Part shown: positions 8,383 through 15,765 of the stretch, in pieces
How the letters are laid out: the number at the start of each line of letters is the position of its first letter
Position numbering within the stretch: position 1 is the stretch's first letter
Source of the DNA: CAVRQM01 sp965246915
GTDB lineage: Bacteria > Pseudomonadota > Alphaproteobacteria > Acetobacterales > Acetobacteraceae
Length of the DNA stretch: 64,000 nt
NCBI GenBank assembly: GCA_965246915.1
Contig: CBDFGB010000033.1
Coordinates: 275,674 to 339,673 of the forward strand
Direction: 5' to 3'
Position numbers and translations under genes: made by a program
The notes under the pieces: generated by a model
Told to the model about the DNA's origin: nothing
Seen by the model: the letters and a program-made list of their open reading frames with translations, nothing else
The model's database searches: none

Positions 8383-9416
8383 CACACGCGCTCCATCCGA
8401 CCGCTCGCCGCCGAGCGGTGCATCGCGTCCAGTACTTCGACCGCGCGGGCGCCGACTTCGCCGTCCGCCGGGTTGAGCGTCTCGCGACCGAGGCACAGAT
8501 CCACTAGGACTCGCAACGGGGTGGCGCATTCGTACGCCGCCTCGGCGTCGGTCAACGGGACTACCGTGTCCCGCCCGTCATGCCGCCGCAGTTCCAACCT
8601 CGCACGCTCCACGTCCAAAAGCAGCATGCCCTCCGTGCCGAAGATGCGAAGATCGATCTGGAAGCCGCGATGCTTCGGCACCGTGGCGGAACCGGATAAC
8701 GCCGCCGTCGCGCCGCCGACAAAACGAACGGCTGCGGCGTCGTAGTAGTCCACACCTGCTGCCGAGTTCCCCGTCATCGCGAACACTGCCTCGGGCCGCA
8801 GCTCCGTCACGCGAAACAGCAGTGACAGCGCATGGACAAGCTGCCCCCAACCGTAGCCGCCAGCCCGTGCCGCGTCGGCCCAGGTCGAGGCGGGCGGCCG
8901 AAACATCGCGTTGGCCGTCTCGGCCATCGGCTCACCGGCGAACAGGTCGGCGAGGGGTGTCGCCATCTGCAGCACGACATGGCGAACGTCGCCCAGTTCG
9001 CGAACCAGGCCGCGAGCCGTCTCGGTCCATGGCCGGAAATTCCAGCCGCACGGCACGACCACCTGTCGCCCCGCGCGTCCCGCTGCCGTCACGATATCGC
9101 GCGCATCGGTGGCTGTCGTCGCCATCGGCTTCTCGACGAGAACGTGACATCCGTGGGCCAACGCCGCCAGCGCATGCTCGTGATGCACCACATGCGGGGA
9201 CGAGATCACGACGCCGTCCATTGGCACGGTGCGCAGCATCTCGTGCGTGTCCTCGAATCCGAGCGGGACCGCGAACACCGACTGCACGAGCGCCAATTCC
9301 TCCGCGCCGAGCCGGTTTACGGCGACGATCTCGCACTCGGCAATCGCGGCAAGCGCCGGCAGATGATTCACCACCGCCCACCATCCCGCGCCGATGACTC
9401 CGATCCGCGCCTTCAT
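8382..9416 (-). CDS. Gfo/Idh/MocA-family oxidoreductase
   Basis: 344-residue NAD(P)-dependent sugar dehydrogenase. The N-terminal Rossmann motif is GVIGAGWW (residues 6-13), the conserved EKPMATT lies around 94-100, and the C-terminal alpha/beta domain carries the GGYGWGQLVH-type segment. Family members oxidise a sugar ring hydroxyl to the keto form. Its partner is the neighbouring TIM-barrel protein (TGATG overlap). ATG 9416 overlaps the regulator's stop (ATGA), so enzyme and regulator are coupled. Confidence 0.9.
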   Translation of the reverse strand: MKARIGVIGAGWWAVVNHLPALAAIAECEIVAVNRLGAEELALVQSVFAVPLGFEDTHEMLRTVPMDGVVISSPHVVHHEHALAALAHGCHVLVEKPMATTATDARDIVTAAGRAGRQVVVPCGWNFRPWTETARGLVRELGDVRHVVLQMATPLADLFAGEPMAETANAMFRPPASTWADAARAGGYGWGQLVHALSLLFRVTELRPEAVFAMTGNSAAGVDYYDAAAVRFVGGATAALSGSATVPKHRGFQIDLRIFGTEGMLLLDVERARLELRRHDGRDTVVPLTDAEAAYECATPLRVLVDLCLGRETLNPADGEVGARAVEVLDAMHRSAASGRMERV

Positions 9417-10126
9417 GCCCGCACCATCGCGTCGACCGTCGAGCGGTGTACGTTGCGCATGTGCAGATGCATCGCTGTCGCGGCGCCCTCGGCGTCGCGC
9501 GCCGCGAACGCCGCGATGATCGCCTCGTGGTCACGCAGCGATTGCATCAGCACACCGGGTGTCTCCGAGGCGATACGGCGATATTCCATGCCGAGCACAT
9601 ACAGCGCGTGCGACACCCGCTCCAGAACCGGGTTGCCGGTCGCCTCACCGATGGTGCTGTGAAACTCCATATCGGAGACTCTGAAGCGCAGCGGATCGTC
9701 GATCAGTCCGCGCTGCACCTCGATCATCTGCCGCAGCCGTTCCAGTTCGACATCGGGCAGGGTACGAGTGGCCATGCGCGCGATCTCACCGTCGATCAAA
9801 ACCCGCGCCTCGTACAGCGCGTCGACGTTGCGCGGATCGAGCGTGATCAGCAGTTGCAGCGGCCCGAGCAGATCGGCCGCCCCGAGCGACGAGACATAGA
9901 TCCCGGACCCTTGTCGTGCCTTCAGCACGCCGAGGATCTGCAGGCCGCGCACCGCCTCGCGCACGCTCGGCCGGCTCACCTGCATGAGCGTCGCGAGCTC
10001 GCGTTCCGGCGGCAGCATGTCACCCGGCTTCAGGTTGCGGGTGCGCACGAGGTCGAGCAGCCGCCGCGCCACCTGTTCGGCGAGCGACTGCCGCTCGATC
10101 GGCGCATAGGCGTCAGCTGCGTCCAT
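9413..10126 (-). CDS. FadR/GntR-family transcriptional regulator
   Basis: 237 residues: an N-terminal winged helix-turn-helix (LAEQVARRLLDLVRTRN, then PPERELATLMQVSRPSVREA) and a C-terminal FCD ligand-binding domain with metal-type residues (DMEFHSTIGEATGN, LRDHEAIIAAF). It is embedded in the operon, and its start lies 2 nt after the permease stop. FadR-type regulators of sugar-acid clusters normally repress the operon and respond to a sugar acid. A 15-bp palindrome at 13816-13830 in the divergent promoter region is a plausible operator. Confidence 0.92.
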   Translation of the reverse strand: MDAADAYAPIERQSLAEQVARRLLDLVRTRNLKPGDMLPPERELATLMQVSRPSVREAVRGLQILGVLKARQGSGIYVSSLGAADLLGPLQLLITLDPRNVDALYEARVLIDGEIARMATRTLPDVELERLRQMIEVQRGLIDDPLRFRVSDMEFHSTIGEATGNPVLERVSHALYVLGMEYRRIASETPGVLMQSLRDHEAIIAAFAARDAEGAATAMHLHMRNVHRSTVDAMVRA

Positions 10127-10128
10127 GC

Positions 10129-11112
10129 TCAATCGCCGAACGCGTTGGTGCGTATGCGGTCGAGGCTGATCGCCAGCACCAGGACAACCCCGCGCGTGAC
10201 ATCCTGCCAGAAGCTCGACACGTTCAGAAGCGTCAGGCCGTTCGCCAACGTTCCGAGGATGAGCACCGCCAGCAGTGTTCCCCAAACGCTGCCGCGCCCA
10301 CCGTACAGCGACGTACCGCCGAGGATGATCGCCGCGATTACCGTCAGCAAATGCTGCGACGCAGCGTTCGGCGCGGCCGCTCCAAGCATGGCAGCGAGCA
10401 CTGTGCCGGCCAGCGCGCCCGACAGCGCCGAGAGGACGTAGAGCGTGATGACGACTCGCTCGACCGGAACGCCGATCAGTCGCGCGGCCTCCGGATTGCC
10501 GCCCGAGGCGTAGACGTAGCGACCGAATTTCGTGCGGGTCAGCACGATCCACAATACGGCGAACGTCACCAGCATCAGGATCAGCGGCACCGGCACGCCG
10601 AACCAGCGCCCTCCGCCGATCCAGTTGAAACCCGGCACCATGAGCGGCCGCGTGAGCCCACCGGTCATTACGAGTGACAGGCCGGAGACGATGCTCATCA
10701 TGCCCAAGGTCACGATCAGCGGATTGAGTTTTAGCCGCGTGGTCAGCAGCCCGTTTCCCGCGCCGATCGCGGCGGCGACCAGCAGCGCCACCGGGACTGC
10801 TGCCCAGATGTCGAAACCACTCGCATACAGCAGCGAGATCACCACGCCCGATAAGCCTGCAACCGCCGCCACCGACAGATCGAGGCCGCCTGCGATGATC
10901 AGCGGCGTGCCGGTCGCTGCCATAAGCCCCATGAAGGCGACGTTTGCACCGATCGACAGCATATTGCGAATGCTCAGGAAATACGGCGACAGAATCGAGA
11001 ACACGATGGCCAGCGCGATATAGAACGCCAGCAGGACCGCGACCCCGGACCAGGACCTCCCTAGCAAGGCCGCGATCGGGCGGACGGCGGGCAGGGCGAC
11101 ACTTGTGCTCAT
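10129..11112 (-). CDS. Sugar ABC transporter permease, RbsC type
   Basis: 327-residue multi-spanning inner-membrane permease of the BPD_transp_2 (RbsC/AraH/XylH) family. Visible signs are FSILSPYFLSIRNML, the AGGLDLSVAAVAGLSG segment (the GGIDLS motif of this family), GGNPEAARLIGVPVERV (the cytoplasmic coupling loop) and the C-terminal GGRGSVWGTLLAVLILG. It pairs with the ATPase 3 nt upstream and the binding protein(s). Confidence 0.93.
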   Translation of the reverse strand: MSTSVALPAVRPIAALLGRSWSGVAVLLAFYIALAIVFSILSPYFLSIRNMLSIGANVAFMGLMAATGTPLIIAGGLDLSVAAVAGLSGVVISLLYASGFDIWAAVPVALLVAAAIGAGNGLLTTRLKLNPLIVTLGMMSIVSGLSLVMTGGLTRPLMVPGFNWIGGGRWFGVPVPLILMLVTFAVLWIVLTRTKFGRYVYASGGNPEAARLIGVPVERVVITLYVLSALSGALAGTVLAAMLGAAAPNAASQHLLTVIAAIILGGTSLYGGRGSVWGTLLAVLILGTLANGLTLLNVSSFWQDVTRGVVLVLAISLDRIRTNAFGD

Positions 11113-11115
11113 GGG

Positions 11116-12615
11116 TCAGGCCGCCTCGAACGCGGGGTCGGATTCGGTGGCGGCCATCAGCGTGGCCGGCGGCGTGTTCACGTCGAACCGGCCGACCACG
11201 CGGCCACGGTCGAGGACGATTGAGCGGTCCGACAATCCTGCGATCTCCTCGACGTCCGACGACAGCACGAGGATCGCGAAGCCTTTTGCGGCGAGGTCGC
11301 GCAGCCGCGCATAGATTTCCTTGCGCGCGCCGACATCGACGCCGCGCGTCGGCTCTTCGAGGATCAGCAGCTTGACGCCGTCGACCAGCCAGCGCGCGAG
11401 GCACACTTTCTGCTGGTTGCCGCCCGAGAGCGTGCGGAGCTTCTGCTCCGGCCCGCGCGCGCGGATGCCCAGTTCGCGGATCCATTTTCCCGCGTGCGAC
11501 GTCTCGGCGGCGCGCGAGACGAACGGCCCGCGCTCGAAGCGGTCCTGAAACGGCAACGCGATGTTCTCGCGCAGGCTCAATTCGGCGATCACCCCTTCTT
11601 TTTTGCGCTCGGCGGCGACGAAGCCGATGCCCGCGCGCTTGCCTGCTTCCGCGCTGCGTGGCCGGTAGTCCTGGCCACGCAGCCTGATGCGGCCGTCGAC
11701 CGCGCCCAACGCGCCGTACAGCGCGCGGCCGAGGACCTCGATGCCGGAGCCGATCAGGCCGAACACCCCAAGGACCTCGCCGGCGCGCAGCGACAGATCG
11801 ATGTCGGCCAGGCGGCCCGGCAGCGACAGCTTTTCAACCTGAAGAACCTTGTCGCCAGGCACTGTGGGGACGCCCGCGTACATGTCGCCAAGCGTCGTGC
11901 CGAGCATTGCCGAAAGTATCTCCGCGCGCGATGCGCCGGCGGTGGGGAACGTGCCGGCATTTCGGCCGTCGCGCAGCACGACGATCCGGTCGGAGATCTC
12001 GAACACTTCCGCGAGATAGTGGGAGATATATATGACCGAGACGCCCTCGGCCTGCAGCCCGCGGATGATCCGAAAAATCAGCCGCGCCTCCTGCTCGGTC
12101 AGCGCCGCCGTCGGCTCGTCCATCACCAGCAGCTTCGCCCGACCGGCAAGCGCGCGGGCGATCTCAACGATGCGTTGTTCCGCGACCGGCAGGCGGCCGA
12201 CTTTCGTGCTCGGATCGATGGCCGCGAACCCGAGCCGTCCGAGCAACTCGCGAGACTCGCGTCGCATCCGCGCGTCGTGGACGCCGGCGCGCGTTATCGG
12301 CAGGTCGCCGAGAAAAATGTTCTCGGCGACCGTCATGTCCGGCATGACCGAAATCTCCTGCGGCAGCATCCGCACGCCCGCCGCCACGGACGCGGCGGGG
12401 CTCGCCAGCGCCCGGGCAGCGCCGTCGATGCGGACTTCGCCGACGTCGCGCGGATACAGCCCCGCGAGAATCTTCATCAGCGTGGATTTCCCGGCGCCGT
12501 TCGCGCCGAGCAACGCCACGACTTCGCCGGGCTCCACTGTCAGATCGACCGACGACAGCACCGCGACACCGCCGAACGATTTCCCAATGCCGCTCATCTG
12601 GAGCCGGGCAGGCAT
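11116..12615 (-). CDS. Sugar ABC transporter ATP-binding protein, RbsA type
   Basis: 499-residue tandem ATPase. The N-terminal half has Walker A GANGAGKST, a signature-like segment LPVAEQRIVEIARAL and Walker B LLVMDEPTAAL. The C-terminal half has a degenerate Walker A (GVFGLIGSG), signature LSGGNQQKVCLARWL and ILEEPTRGVD, as in RbsA, where the second site is degenerate. The start was set to ATG 12615, 1 nt after the binding-protein stop, rather than the upstream in-frame candidate at 12642, which lies inside that gene. Confidence 0.94.
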   Translation of the reverse strand: MPARLQMSGIGKSFGGVAVLSSVDLTVEPGEVVALLGANGAGKSTLMKILAGLYPRDVGEVRIDGAARALASPAASVAAGVRMLPQEISVMPDMTVAENIFLGDLPITRAGVHDARMRRESRELLGRLGFAAIDPSTKVGRLPVAEQRIVEIARALAGRAKLLVMDEPTAALTEQEARLIFRIIRGLQAEGVSVIYISHYLAEVFEISDRIVVLRDGRNAGTFPTAGASRAEILSAMLGTTLGDMYAGVPTVPGDKVLQVEKLSLPGRLADIDLSLRAGEVLGVFGLIGSGIEVLGRALYGALGAVDGRIRLRGQDYRPRSAEAGKRAGIGFVAAERKKEGVIAELSLRENIALPFQDRFERGPFVSRAAETSHAGKWIRELGIRARGPEQKLRTLSGGNQQKVCLARWLVDGVKLLILEEPTRGVDVGARKEIYARLRDLAAKGFAILVLSSDVEEIAGLSDRSIVLDRGRVVGRFDVNTPPATLMAATESDPAFEAA

Positions 12616-12616
12616 C

Positions 12617-13795
12617 TCAGTCGGACGGAATGAGGTTCTCAAAGCCTTTCAGCTCGGGCGAGGCGCGTAGCGAGACCAAGTGCTTCTCGAATGCCTCCTT
12701 CGGAAACTGGAAGGTGATCTCGTCGACCTGCGCGCAAGGCTGGTCGGGATAGAACTTGCAGATGTTGTCTTTGGTTACCATGACGTGGTTCACCAACACC
12801 GTCGACGGCGTCGCCCTGCCCGCGAGCTGCATCAGCGCCAGCGGCACCAAGTAATTTCCGTAACGTTCCGGGAAATAGCCTACCGAGGCGGCCAGCGCCG
12901 GCTCGCTGACCAGTGCGGCTCCCTCGTCGGCCCCCATGCCGACCGCCACCACGTCCGCCTCGCGCCCGGCCTGCTTCGTGGCGCGCACCATGCCGATCGT
13001 CGCCTGATCGTTGATCGCGGTGACCATGATCGGCGCGCCGGCCGGAATGCGCGGCAGCACGTTGGTCATCTGGGTGAAGCTCTCCTCCAGGGTGTTCTTG
13101 GTGTCGATCTTGATGACGTGATCGGCCTGGAAACCCTCCGCGGAAGCGAGGAAGCCCGCGACTTGTCCGCCGGTGCGCATCGCCGGGATCGCGCCCGATT
13201 GCGGCAACTCGCCCACGACGAGGTAGCCGTGGCGCACCTTCTCTGCGCCGAACTTCTTCGCCGCCGCCTGGGCCAGATAAGACCCCCCCATGAATCCGGA
13301 GCGTGGGTTGTTCGCACCAAAGAACGTGGCCCCCGGCATCGGGATGTCGATGGCGGTGACGCGGGTGTCGGCCTCTTTCATCTTGTTCATGATCGTCGCG
13401 CCGAAGTTCGCGTCCGTCTGAAACTCGATGACCGCGTCGACGCCTCGCTGCAGGAAGCTCTCGGCATTGTTGAGCGCGGTGGCGCCGTCGAGCCGATTGT
13501 CGGCGACGACCACCTCGATGCCGGCCGCCTTCGCGTTGGCAAGAATACCCTGCTCGACCTTCACGCAAAACACGATGTCACGCTGAAGATTGGCAAAGCC
13601 GATCGTCAGTTTCTTGCCGTCGCGCGGTTTGGCGGCCGCCTCCGCCACCATGGCGGTAAGATCGCTCGCGGCGAGCATTGAGCCATCATGGGTCGTCGGG
13701 TCGAAGCCATGGAACGCCTCGGCGTGGGCGGCGGCGGCAACCCACGTCGTCGCTGCGCATGCAAGCAGTGCACGGCGAAAAGACCCCTTGAGCAT
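12617..13795 (-). CDS. Periplasmic sugar-binding protein (RbsB/XylF-like)
   Basis: 392-residue type-1 periplasmic binding protein and the first gene of the leftward run. Signal peptide MLKGSFRRALLACAATTWVAAAAHA, then EAFHGFDP. A strong ribosome site (GGGGAGG) precedes ATG 13795. Ligand-pocket segments resemble those of D-sugar binders: FANLQRDIVFCVKVEQGI, ADNRLDGATALNNAESF and TAINDQATIGMVRATKQAG. It has a full-length paralogue at 4849-6039. It is the probable binding partner of the adjacent RbsA/RbsC pair. Confidence 0.92.
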   Translation of the reverse strand: MLKGSFRRALLACAATTWVAAAAHAEAFHGFDPTTHDGSMLAASDLTAMVAEAAAKPRDGKKLTIGFANLQRDIVFCVKVEQGILANAKAAGIEVVVADNRLDGATALNNAESFLQRGVDAVIEFQTDANFGATIMNKMKEADTRVTAIDIPMPGATFFGANNPRSGFMGGSYLAQAAAKKFGAEKVRHGYLVVGELPQSGAIPAMRTGGQVAGFLASAEGFQADHVIKIDTKNTLEESFTQMTNVLPRIPAGAPIMVTAINDQATIGMVRATKQAGREADVVAVGMGADEGAALVSEPALAASVGYFPERYGNYLVPLALMQLAGRATPSTVLVNHVMVTKDNICKFYPDQPCAQVDEITFQFPKEAFEKHLVSLRASPELKGFENLIPSD

Positions 13796-13815
13796 GTTGC
13801 CTCCCCATGGCCGTG

Positions 13816-13830
13816 ATTGGCCAAACCAAT
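13816..13830. promoter_or_regulatory. Palindromic candidate operator in the divergent promoter
   Basis: A perfect inverted repeat, ATTGG-CCAAA-CCAAT, lies 21 bp upstream of the binding-protein start (13795) and 76 bp upstream of the dehydratase start (13906). A FadR-type regulator is encoded in the operon, and this family binds short palindromes of similar layout (TNGTNNNACNA-like). The half-site spacing is not the classical one, so assignment to that regulator is inference. Confidence 0.45.
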
Positions 13831-13905
13831 TAGCTTTGCGCCGAGGCTATTCCGGACTGTGGCATCTTGCCAAGCGCGAACCGCCAACTGGAAACGACGG
13901 GACCA

Positions 13906-15030
13906 ATGCGGATCACCTCCATCACGCCGATCGTGCTTCGCTGGCCGGAACCTAATGACTTCGGCCAAGACCGCATGACGGTCCTGGTCCGGGTTGGGAC
14001 GGATGCCGGCGTTGAAGGCTGGGGCGAGGGCGTGGCGATGTGGCCCGAAGCATGCCGCGCCACGGCGACGATCATCGCGGACGGCTTTGCGCCGCTGCTG
14101 CGCGGGCTTGACCCCTGCGATACTGCCTCGGCGTGGCGGGCAATGAAGGCGCATGCCTGGTGGTACGGCGAGGGCGGCATCGCGAGTTTCGCGATCTCCG
14201 CACTCGACATGGCGCTCTGGGACATCGCCGCGAAAGACGCCGGCGTGCCGCTCGTGGACATGTTCGGCCGTGTGCATGACAGCCTGCCGGCCTGCGCCAG
14301 CCTGCATGTCAATCAGCCGACGCTCGACGCCTCGGTGTCGGAGATCGCCGCGCACATCGCGGGTGGTTTTCGCTCCGTGAAGCTGGGCCTGGGCAAGCGC
14401 GGAGAATCACGTGCCGGACGTCACCCGGACTATGATGTGGCGCTGGTCGCCGGCTTGCGCGCCGCGATCGGCCCGGAGGCGGGGATCATGGTGGATGCCG
14501 GCAACGGCACGGTCTGGGACCTGCCCACCGCCGTCGCCACCGTGAGCCGAATGCAGGATTACGGGATCGCCTGGATCGAGGAACCATTCCACCCCAGCCG
14601 CCGCGACGACCACGCGGCGCTGCGGGACGCGACCGGTGCGCGGGTTGCCGCTGGCGAGCGTGAATGGTCGGTCGCGGGCTACACAGGGTGGCTCGATCAG
14701 GGCGTGGTCGACGTGTTCGGCATCGATCCTGCACGCGTCGAGGGGGTCACCGGCTTCCGCGCGGCGGCGGCGGTCGTCGAGGCGGCGGGACGGACCATCA
14801 ACGCCCATGCCTGGAGCACGGCGGTCCTGACGGCCGCTAGCCTCCACTTGTCCTTGGCCAGCCCGTCGGCCGAATTGTTTGAGTTGAAGCCGCTGCCAGG
14901 TCCGATGCAGCACGATCTCGTCGACGAGCCATTCTGGCATAGGGGCGGACAGGTTCGCGCGCCGTCGCGCCCTGGCCATGGAGCCACGCCCCGCGCGAGC
15001 GTGCTCGATCGCTATCATGTCGTATTCTGA
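13906..15030 (+). CDS. Mandelate racemase/muconate lactonizing enzyme-family dehydratase
   Basis: 374-residue enolase-superfamily enzyme. It shows the capping domain, then a KLGLGKRG barrel Lys region, the first metal Asp in IMVDAGNG, the second in WIEEPFHP, then AGEREW and a C-terminal INAHAWSTAV with the His typical of acid-sugar dehydratases. Such enzymes remove water from aldonic or uronic acids to give 2-keto-3-deoxy acids. ATG 13906 is preferred over an in-frame extension to 13867 because the family N-terminus MRITSITPIV begins here. It is divergent from the transport operon and followed by a mutarotase. Confidence 0.9.
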   Translation: MRITSITPIVLRWPEPNDFGQDRMTVLVRVGTDAGVEGWGEGVAMWPEACRATATIIADGFAPLLRGLDPCDTASAWRAMKAHAWWYGEGGIASFAISALDMALWDIAAKDAGVPLVDMFGRVHDSLPACASLHVNQPTLDASVSEIAAHIAGGFRSVKLGLGKRGESRAGRHPDYDVALVAGLRAAIGPEAGIMVDAGNGTVWDLPTAVATVSRMQDYGIAWIEEPFHPSRRDDHAALRDATGARVAAGEREWSVAGYTGWLDQGVVDVFGIDPARVEGVTGFRAAAAVVEAAGRTINAHAWSTAVLTAASLHLSLASPSAELFELKPLPGPMQHDLVDEPFWHRGGQVRAPSRPGHGATPRASVLDRYHVVF

Positions 15031-15053
15031 CCACCTCGAGCGAGGAGACACGC

Positions 15054-15368
15054 ATGGCGGGATTTATGTGGGTGCTGGGCGTGCGTCCCGGCCATGAAGC
15101 GGAATATCGGCGGCGACACGACGAGATTTGGCCGGACATGGTCGCGGCCCTGCGAGAGGCGGGGATCCGCAACTACTCCATCTTCCGGCACGGTCTCGAC
15201 CTGTTCGGCTATTTCGAGACGGACGACCTCGCCGCGACCATCGCGGCTCTGCGGGCGAGCGAGGTGAACCGCCGCTGGGGCGAATGGATGGCCCCGATCA
15301 TGAAGATCGAGGTCGACGATGCAACCGGCTTCCCATTCATGCTCCCGCGCGAGTGGCATATGGAGTGA
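15054..15368 (+). CDS. L-rhamnose mutarotase-family protein (RhaM-like)
   Basis: 104 residues. The family signature is clear: EYRRRHDEIWPDMVAALREAGI, NYSIFRHG, LFGYFE, and RRWGEWMAPIMK toward the C-terminus. RhaM interconverts the anomers of L-rhamnose using a catalytic His and Tyr in a dimeric ferredoxin-like fold. The usual His in RHDEIWP is present. It starts 23 nt after the dehydratase stop with a GGAG-type site (gaggagaca). It points to a 6-deoxyhexose such as L-rhamnose or L-fucose as the pathway's sugar, although related mutarotases act on other sugars. Confidence 0.9.
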   Translation: MAGFMWVLGVRPGHEAEYRRRHDEIWPDMVAALREAGIRNYSIFRHGLDLFGYFETDDLAATIAALRASEVNRRWGEWMAPIMKIEVDDATGFPFMLPREWHME

Positions 15369-15438
15369 AGCATTCTGGTCTTTTTTGTCCGGGCCGCCGT
15401 CTGCTAAGCAGGCGCCCGCGCAACCGGGAGAGTTCGAC

Positions 15439-15705
15439 ATGGCGCTGAAGCACACCGACGCGACGACCGTCGATCTGGAGCGGACCGAGGCGGCGTTGAT
15501 CGTCGGCGAGGAGGACGGGTCCATGTCGGTCCGCGTGGTCGCGGGAGCCGATGTGCCGGAGGCGGGTGGCGACCTTCCGGCAGCGCCCGAGATCGTGCTG
15601 GCCTTGGCGATGCGGCTGCTTAAAGACCCTGATTTTCACGACGACGTACTCGATTGGTATTACGAGCATCAGGATGACAAGGACGAGGACTCCGAGGAGG
15701 AGTGA
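15439..15705 (+). CDS. Small acidic hypothetical protein
   Basis: 88 residues, ATG 15439 with GGGAG upstream. The N-terminal half has beta-rich, hydrophobic alternation (EAALIVGEEDGSMSVRVVAG), followed by a helix (EIVLALAMRLLKDPDFHDDVLDWYYEH) and an Asp/Glu tail. No membrane segment and no known motif. Codon use is like its neighbours. I do not recognise the family and give no function. Confidence 0.72.
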   Translation: MALKHTDATTVDLERTEAALIVGEEDGSMSVRVVAGADVPEAGGDLPAAPEIVLALAMRLLKDPDFHDDVLDWYYEHQDDKDEDSEEE

Positions 15706-15724
15706 GCGCTAGCAACCTTTGATG

Positions 15725-15765
15725 GGGCGTTCCGTTGCTGCCTTCAACAGCCCCTCGGAACGCCC
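15725..15765 (+). other. Perfect hairpin abutting the glycosyltransferase start codon
   Basis: GGGCGTTCCG at 15725-15734 is perfectly complementary to CGGAACGCCC at 15756-15765, with a 21-nt loop that can form a small inner GTTG/CAAC stem. The GTG start of the glycosyltransferase follows at once (15766). It lacks a T-run, so it is a poor intrinsic terminator. It may instead gate translation of the downstream gene. Confidence 0.6.
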
